Below, piece after piece: positions 57,139 to 64,000 of a DNA stretch of 64,000 nt (positions are counted from its first letter, which is position 1; each line of letters opens with the position of its first letter). This stretch comes from Misgurnus anguillicaudatus. Taxonomy: Eukaryota > Chordata > Actinopteri > Cypriniformes > Cobitidae. Under the pieces are notes generated by a model. The model was not told the origin of the DNA and ran no database searches. It was given only the letters and a program-made list of their open reading frames with translations. The stretch covers positions 124,001 through 188,000 of the forward strand of contig NC_073343.2 of assembly GCF_027580225.2 (NCBI RefSeq), read 5' to 3'. The position numbers were made by a program, and so were the translations under genes.

Positions 57139-57404
57139 CTTTTTGCTCAAATATTTTTATGTTTTAAGAAACCTACCCATAATTGAGTGGTGATAAAAGA
57201 AGACAAATGAAGATGGGATGAAATGTTTTCTCCCATTTGTCTTTTATTTTTAAAGCAGAGGGTTTTTCTTTCATTTGATATATTGTATGTTTATATATTC
57301 ATAGAAAAAATCTGAAAAATGCATTTTGTAAAATTTTTGTGAAAACCACCAAAAAATGCTGGCAGGCAACTTTAAAAAAAAAGGCTGGCGGGGAATGAGT
57401 TAAG
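57133..57404. mobile_element. TTAA (Looper-like) MITE, right-hand fragment
   Basis: Contains AAAGCAGAGGG, AATGCTGGCAGGCAAC and ends GGCGGGGAATGAGTTAA. The left part is missing up to the microsatellite. Confidence 0.65.
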
Positions 57405-59501
57405 ATATATATTAGAGATATAGATATATAATATAAACAAAAACAATTGAGCTTTAGATGGTTTCAGCAGTAACAACATAAACAAGCGGCTGTCGTGGTC
57501 CGCATGTAACTTTTGGTAAACTCCGCTAAGAATAAATAACAACAAAGTTCTTTAAACGTAGTTTATTTATAACAAGCAAAAAACCAACACGTAGATTATC
57601 TAGGAAACCAAAACATTTGTTATTTTCGCTGAGGCATTTGTTCAAGAGATCAGTTTAGCAACTAGTCAGACCATTATAAAAATGAAACCGGAAGTAAAGT
57701 TCGGATCCAGACGTGTATCACGTGCGTCCGATGAAACTGCCTATAGGGGAATACTGTCTATACTATCTACATACTATTTCTGTAGTATCTCCCAAAAGCT
57801 ACAAAGTACTCCATTGGTCCAAAGGTCCTGCTCGCCATAACTCTGCTTTAAACATCAAATATTGATCAGTTTCAAATGCATTCACTGCAGACAGACAAAT
57901 TGCTTCTTGAATCATGCCTGTAAAGTCTAGGTATTGAAATCTCAAATGCTGGGTATAAACAAAAGAAAGCGTAATGCTTGCCCTAGCAAGAACAGGTGTG
58001 TTTTATTTGTCCTAAACTCAAGCTTTTCGCATTTTTCATGCGAAAAAAAGTCATTTCACTTGCCGCCTTTAACTAATGCGTGCTACAAATACTAATTTGC
58101 TTTCATGATTGAAGCACTTCATGTGAAACGTTTCTCACATTCTGTGGTTCGCTCGAGGCCAAATCTTGATTAGCATTTTTGGATCGGGAGGAAAACATAA
58201 CAGTTTTCGGTTTGTTTATCTGCCTTCGTTTCGGATGCACGTGGCGTGCAAATGTGATTTCGGGAAAGTTAGACGAACAAAAGGCCTCTTCAGACTCAAC
58301 AGTACTCGTATGTTCCACTTTCTAAACCGCAGTCACTGGGAACAAGATACGTTGTTCACTTGATACATTATTGAGCCTCTTTCTAGAGATGGCGCCTGCA
58401 TAATGCATGATGTAATAATAAATAGTGCACTTCACATAAACTACAGTTTCCGTGCCGGAGAGATGCTTTGGACCGCGGGGAGCTGCGAATCATTTTGTCT
58501 GTTTGGTGAAAGAGACCACAAGGCGATGATTGGAGAGAGAGCGATTGCAAACGGTGGAGTGAGAGACAACGACTGAATGAGTGAGAGCGAACAGATTGGC
58601 GAGTGAGGGCTTTGTGTGTGTTCGAAACAGGAGAAGGTTGAATAGAAAGCCCCCTGCTGGACAGACCCACTCCTAAATTGTAATTGGGGCTGGAGGGGGT
58701 GTTGGAAGTCTCTTTGACCACGCTGCCAAAGGAACCCAAGCACCAGAGGTAATACATCACCATTTGTCTCGCTTGGCTAGCAGAGCTCACGCGAGCTTTT
58801 CGTCTAGTGACCTGTTTGACCAGTTCTGGGTCTGTCCCTTCCGACCCAAAATGCCTTTACTCAAGTCTTTCGTCTGCACACCCCACGTGCATAGGAGTTT
58901 GAATCAGTTATCCCTTATCGAGAATGTTTGCCGGCACTTTCTCTTACAGGGCATGACTGAGATTTATGAAACAGCTTGTTGAAATGAGCAAGTAGTTGCT
59001 GACACCAGGGTTTTGTCCACTGGTGTAGTACAGGTGCTTTTAGATGTTTTAGGACGTCTCCTGTCAGAACATGCTGTCGTAAGGTATAATAAATGACCCG
59101 AGCTAAAAAGGATGTACGCTTTGAAAGGGGGTTGTGGTCTCCTTGTTTGCACCCTACGCTCACCTCACCCTCACCACTACGCTTGCCTGCTTTGCTGAAG
59201 TGGCAGTTATGGTGGCCCTAGAGGGACATTCATCACGTTGGAGGTCTTGTGTGCCAATTTGCCAAACAACTCTTTTGTCGTCTTTAAAATAGAGTGCAAC
59301 AGTAGGGCAAAGGTCCCATTTATTTTCCAAAAAAGATGTATTTTTAATGCTAACATAAAACTTTTCAAGACAGACCTACCGCGAACTGCAAATTCAGAAG
59401 GAGCAATTTGTCTTTCCTGTATAACATTACGAATACCAAACAAGTCCCTCGAATCTCACACCACTTGTGATACAGTATGTTTTGTTTTTTATGGGTGCAA
59501 T
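57405..59501. other. noncoding DNA, no repeats recognised
   Basis: Opposed ORFs around 58383-58790 and 59238-59606 look like chance frames (low complexity Ser/Leu, no domain). A purine-rich GAGAGA segment is at 58520-58600. Could hold regulatory DNA or an untranslated exon, but nothing proves it. Confidence 0.35.
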
Positions 59502-60641
59502 AAGGGCTGCACGATTCTGGAAAAAAATGAGAATCATGTTTTTCGTTTTAAATCAAGATCACGATTATCTCACGATTCTGAATGCCAACTAAATAAAATA
59601 ACATAATTTACTAGAGGTTCTGACGAGAATGAATTGGTTTTCCTTAGTTTCTTTAGAGGCTTCCTTAGTTGTTAATTTTAACACAGTTTGCAAATAAAGT
59701 GAACAACTTGTATTTGCAATATACAGACAGAGAGCCGCGACACACTTTATTTGATTGATTTTCACAAAAGTTTCACAAAATGCCTTCCAGAATTTGTTCT
59801 ATAAATATATAAACATACAAATCAAATGAAAGAACAGACCATCTGCTTTCAAACAAACAAACAAAACAGAGAAAACTTCATCCTATCTCAAATTCCATCC
59901 TATCTTCATTTGTTCTCTTTTTGTCACCTCTCAAATATGGGTAGGGTTCTTCAAAAATCCAAATTTTGAGCAAAAAGCAAAAATAATAGCATTTTTTTAA
60001 TGACATTTGTTGACGATCCGATTCAGTACGATGATCAAAACATACACAGAGTTTTCTGTGTTGTTGAATTAGTTGACGCTTCAACATAGTCGATTTACTT
60101 GGTGGATTTGGAGCGAAAATTTTCACATAAAAAAGAAAAAACGAGCGCCATTGCAGAAAATCAGGAGAGAGTCACGATGCAACAATATTGGTTCTGAAAA
60201 AAGGCAAGGAAATACTTCTGGACGTTTCTGAATCGGAAGGCTGCAGCCTCCGGAGGTCGCATATGCAGGCTGCATACATCATCAAGCCTGGTTTATTTCA
60301 GTTAACTGAGCATTACATTTGCAAGTCATAAACTTATTGCAACAATTTATGATAAACTAAGAATAATAGTCAACAATATAATTGGATTGATAAACGGCTT
60401 CTGTATCACTGCCCCAGGTCCCCATCAGAAGGGGTTTTTAGCACAGGGGAAACATTGTAACATGCCTGCTAGGGATGCATAACGATTAATTGCGATTATT
60501 CTATAGCACAATAAAAGTTTGTGTTTACATCATATATGTGTGTAAACTGTGTATAATAATCATGTATATACAAATATGCACACATGCATGTATAATTTTA
60601 AGAAAAAAATATTTATATAAAATATTAAGTATTTATATTAG

Positions 60642-61011
60642 TACTGGGCAAAGATTAATTGCGATTAATCACATAGAAAATAAAAGTGTTTTTTTTTGCA
60701 TAATATATGTTTATGTAGTTATTATGTAATTTAACCTCACACACATACATATTATATTTATTTAAAAAATGTTTTATTTATATATATAATTTTTTAAAGT
60801 TATATATCATATAGAAAATATAAAAATATAAATAAATAAATATAGATATACACATGTAAATATTTCTTAAATACATACATAAATGTATTTATGTATTATT
60901 ATGTAGTTATATATACATACAATAATTACAGACAGCACACACTCATAAATTATGCAAAAATCACTTTTATTTTGTATGCGATTAATCGCGATTAATCTTT
61001 GCCCAGCAGTA
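60642..61011. mobile_element. inner TIR element (TACTGGGCAAAGATTAAT)
   Basis: Left TACTGGGCAAAGATTAATTG, right CGATTAATCTTTGCCCAGCA; subterminal GCGATTAATC in both arms. Third level of this nest. Confidence 0.75.
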
Positions 61012-61021
61012 ATTTATATAC

Positions 61022-61023
<2 letters not shown>

Positions 61024-61114
<91 letters not shown>
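61024..61114. repeat. (TA)n microsatellite
   Basis: About 45 TA units without interruption. The poly-(IY) minus-strand ORF over it is an artefact. Confidence 0.95.
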
Positions 61115-61119
<5 letters not shown>

Positions 61120-61574
61120 TATAGATAAATATACAAATGTATATACACATGTAAACATTTCTTAAGTATATACATGCATGTGTGTGCATTTATCTATACA
61201 AAGTTATTATACAGTTCGCATATATGATGTAAACAAAAATATTTATTCTGCTATAGATTAATCGTTATGCATCCCTAAATTGCCTGCATCAAAATGTTGA
61301 ATATTTAGTGTTTTAACAGTTTCTTGTTTTTAAAGTTTTAAGGTTGGCCAGTTTTAGTGTACAAAAAGCACAAGTGCCATTTATTTAAAAAAAGTCTAAC
61401 ATGAGGAAAAGAAACTTTTAAGACACTTTATTATAACTGAAAGTCCTGTGTAGCAAATTTTTTCTTAAATAAATGTTTTTATTAAAAAAATTAGACTTGT
61501 GTGAGAGAATCAAAATCTAATTTCCCATGGTGAAAAATCGTGATTCGCATTTTAACAAGAACCGTGCAGCCCTA

Positions 61575-62905
61575 CTAGTGACAACTACAAAAAACAAGTC
61601 AGTAAATAGCATTAGAAGAGCCGAGGCTGCTAAAAAAGTGGTCTGCCGCTTTTCGCCCTCATGATTGACAGCGAGGTAAACTCACACGGACTCCACCAAG
61701 CATTCAGAATTATACAGCTCTAACCAACGCAGTAACGCTTGCCTGTAGGCGATGTCAAATCAGATCCGATTGATTTTCTTTCCTTTTGATATCAGAGCTC
61801 CGGTACACCTGGTTTTCCGAGCTCGGCTCACAATAGCCAAACAACTTACGAGAAAGCGCGTAGGCCATAATCAATGGCTTACACATCTGTAGCAAACCAA
61901 ACTACCAGCATTTTACGAACAAACACTGGTGCTCTAAGGGAAAATCTCAGCCGTCAAAAGTGAACTGTCAAGCTAGTTGTCCTCAAGAGTGTAGCCATAA
62001 CCGTTCTGCCAAGTCTAATCCTGTTTACGTTCACCTGTTCCACGTCCAAGTGTACAGGTGCTGTCTGATTGTGCTAATAGCTTCACAAAACAACAGCATA
62101 GCCTGAGAGAATGAAGGCGAGAGAAAGAGCAATGGTGAGAGAGAGAGGTTGGCAGATCAAATCTCTTTCGTCTAATGCCTCGACGCATGTTCAACTTTCA
62201 GTCTGCCACGCGTTGGTAAAAATCGATCGTCTACCTGCTTCCAGCCTCACAAATCCACCTGAAATGAATTTCTTTTGGTCAATTTCGCAGTTGCCATTTC
62301 ATGTTGAAAGAAGATGATGAAAATCATTGTTCACGTGTAAGGGTTCTCAGTGAGAATCTGGTGGTTTAACTCAACCTAATAGGTCTGATGCTTGTATTTT
62401 TAGCTGGGATACATGAAAAAGCACTACATGAGCCTGTTTTTAAAGGAACAAGTGCATTACATGCACCCCGGGAGGCTTGCTCGGCAGATAGGTGAAACGA
62501 TATTGCGCTATATTTTTTGTCAACAAAAGTGAAACATTCCTGGCTGTGACTTTTATATCACTGTTTTGTAAAGAATGTGGTGTCTGGTTATCTGTATTGA
62601 CCATCATATAATCTTTTGGTGGAGATTGTCCATAATATGCAGGAGTGATCTTGTGCTTGGAAGATGTAGTACGGTGCAGTTAAAAGCAAGAGATGCTTTG
62701 TGTTACAAAAGGCCTGTTTCAGGAAAGACTTGAAATATTATTATTTATTAGATCTTATTTGTTTTCATGAACAATATGGCTATTTTAGTCACACAAAATG
62801 AATCATTGTTACTTCATGATTGATCTTGTTTACATGTACACATACACTTGATGTCCACAGGCATGTGTAATCTATTTAGTTTTTTTAAACACAAAAGTAT
62901 TCATA
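61575..62905. other. noncoding DNA, no repeats recognised
   Basis: No gene or transposon termini seen; mixed base composition, possible regulatory DNA. Confidence 0.35.
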
Positions 62906-63119
62906 TGCGTAGGGCTGTCAAATTGTGACAATTATGACAACTAATTGCCTGTTTTAGGACTTTGATGATTATGACGATTAATTGTCTGTTTTATTGCTTT
63001 GACATTTAATTCTCATACAATTATTTTGTTTGTTCATGAAATAATTTTCACACATTGTTGTTATTTATTAAAATTAAATATTTAGCTAGGTTTACCTGCC
63101 AGTAAATAGTAATACACAT

Positions 63120-63940
63120 TAGGGCTGTCACGATTATGAAATTTGGCTAACGCTTAATTGACTAATAAATTGTGACGGTTATGACGATTTATTGCCTGTT
63201 TAGGGTTTTGACGACTATGACAATGAGTCTGTTTTATTGTTTTGCAGTTTAATTCTCATAAATATTTTTGTTCATGACATAATTTTCACACAGTATTCTG
63301 ATTATTTAAATGAAATCTTCTGGCAGTAAATATTAATACACAAGTAATTATTTAATGAATATATCATTCAAAAACTGAAGATTTGCGTTACACTGTCAAT
63401 TAAAGGTGCAGTGTGTAAATTTTAACAGCATCTAGTGGTGAGGTTGCGAATTGCATCCAATGGTTCAGTCCACTGCTCACCCCTCACTTTTGAAACACAT
63501 AGAGAGGCTACGGTAGCCGCCACCGGACAAACATCTCATCGTCGGAGACAACTTAGTAAAAAAAGGTTGTCTGTTAAGGGCTTCTGTAGAAACATGGAGG
63601 CCCAAAATGTCGACTTTCATGTAAGGGGACTCTCGGTGTATGTAGATAAAAACATCTCATTCTAAGGTAATAAACACATAACAGTTCATTGTGAAAGGTC
63701 TTTATACACCCCTGATAATATAGTTTTGAATATTATTTGCATATCTGTCAAGAGATCCTTTTAAAAATTACACACTGCACCTTTAAAGAGCGCCATCTGA
63801 TACGGTCTCACTAATACACGTGCTGCTGCTCCCCCTTGTGTTTTTTAAAGAGATGTGCAATCATTGCGGTGATCTGAAATCATTCTGATGAGGTCAAACA
63901 ATCGCGATGAGACGATTATTTAATCATTGTGAAAGCCCTA
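63120..63940. mobile_element. hAT-like element with exact 8-bp duplication (ATACACAT)
   Basis: TAGGGCTGTCACGATTATG at the left; ATTGTGAAAGCCCTA at the right. ATACACAT at 63112-63119 and 63941-63948. Contains the TTAA element 63400-63786. No transposase. Confidence 0.85.
63400..63786. mobile_element. TTAA foldback element, AGGTGCAGTGTG family
   Basis: TTAA at both ends; AGGTGCAGTGTG / CACACTGCACCT; interior near-identical to 7822-8201 over most of its length. Confidence 0.85.
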
Positions 63941-64000
63941 ATACACATAACACATATTTGAAAGTATTTATTTAAAGAATATATCTTTAATAAACTGAAA

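Larger units (their letters stand above)
60470..61277. mobile_element. TIR element (TAGGGATGCATAACGATTAAT)
   Basis: Left TAGGGATGCATAACGATTAA, right TTAATCGTTATGCATCCCTA, a perfect 20-bp TIR. The core is AT-rich and split by 60642-61011. Confidence 0.8.
59502..61574. mobile_element. outer TIR element (AGGGCTGCACGATTCTG) of a nest
   Basis: Left AGGGCTGCACGATTCTGG, right GAACCGTGCAGCCCTA; AATCACGATT-type words in both arms. Contains an inverted Looper-like fragment (about 59740-60000), the shared block 60226-60380, and the element 60470-61277. Confidence 0.65.
62909..64000. mobile_element. older hAT-like copy interrupted by a younger copy of the same family
   Basis: TAGGGCTGTCAAATTGTGAC starts a copy that runs to TAGTAATACACAT (63119) and resumes after 63940 (ACACATAACACATATTTG). 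The same order of text occurs inside the inserted copy. The right end is outside the window. Confidence 0.6.

Noticed and set aside
58383..58790. 135-codon minus-strand ORF
   Set aside because: Ser/Leu/His-rich low-complexity frame over a GAGA-rich tract; no support.
61021..61114. repeat array that might be taken for a satellite or CRISPR-like structure
   Set aside because: Simple TA microsatellite without spacers.
44845..64000. rtn1 exons, expected from human synteny
   Set aside because: I looked for reticulon-domain coding segments on both strands and did not recognise any.

Overview
The window is nuclear DNA of a ray-finned fish, most likely a cyprinid or close relative. It has split genes with GT-AG introns, fish-type tRNA-derived SINEs, an L2 LINE with the usual fish tail, a Tc1 relic, and very many TIR/foldback DNA transposons nested inside each other. 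The species cannot be fixed from sequence alone.

Layout. (1) 1-12426, plus strand: the last eight coding exons of the formin daam1 (end of FH2, coiled coil, DAD, stop), with a 3'UTR to about 13585. (2) 12427-19515: intergenic, packed with nested hAT-like and TTAA-flanked foldback elements. (3) 19516-20862, minus strand: complete single-exon orphan GPCR gpr135. (4) 20863-22874: shared upstream region with CRE-, E-box- and CCAAT-like sites. (5) 22875-25166, plus strand: complete jkamp, six coding exons, 303 aa; its probable 3'UTR contains two back-to-back foldback elements. (6) 27241-44844, minus strand: complete ccdc175, assembled as 19 phase-consistent coding exons, 736 aa, with introns full of transposons. 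(7) 44845-64000: no gene recognised; TTAA-element trains, SINEs, a Tc1 relic, hAT nests, microsatellites and several single-copy-looking stretches.

The order daam1 - gpr135 - jkamp - ccdc175 matches the human 14q23.1 neighbourhood and supports all four names; L3HYPDH, which lies between GPR135 and JKAMP in human, is absent here. Daam1 is a Wnt/PCP actin nucleator, gpr135 an orphan receptor, jkamp an ER membrane protein of JNK signalling/ERAD, and ccdc175 an uncharacterised coiled-coil protein. They are conserved neighbours, not a pathway.

Most striking observation: at least three foldback (hairpin) elements, at 25735-26524, 47994-48725 and 16396-17162, differ from sister copies or from their own opposite arm by dense, almost one-directional A-to-G changes (A-to-G on plus in the first; T-to-C on plus, so A-to-G on minus, in the other two). 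Changed adenosines mostly follow T or A. This is the fingerprint expected of ADAR deamination of a long hairpin RNA (or an RNA:DNA hybrid), but here it is written into genomic DNA. Several copies also record insertion history through exact target-site duplications and local empty sites.
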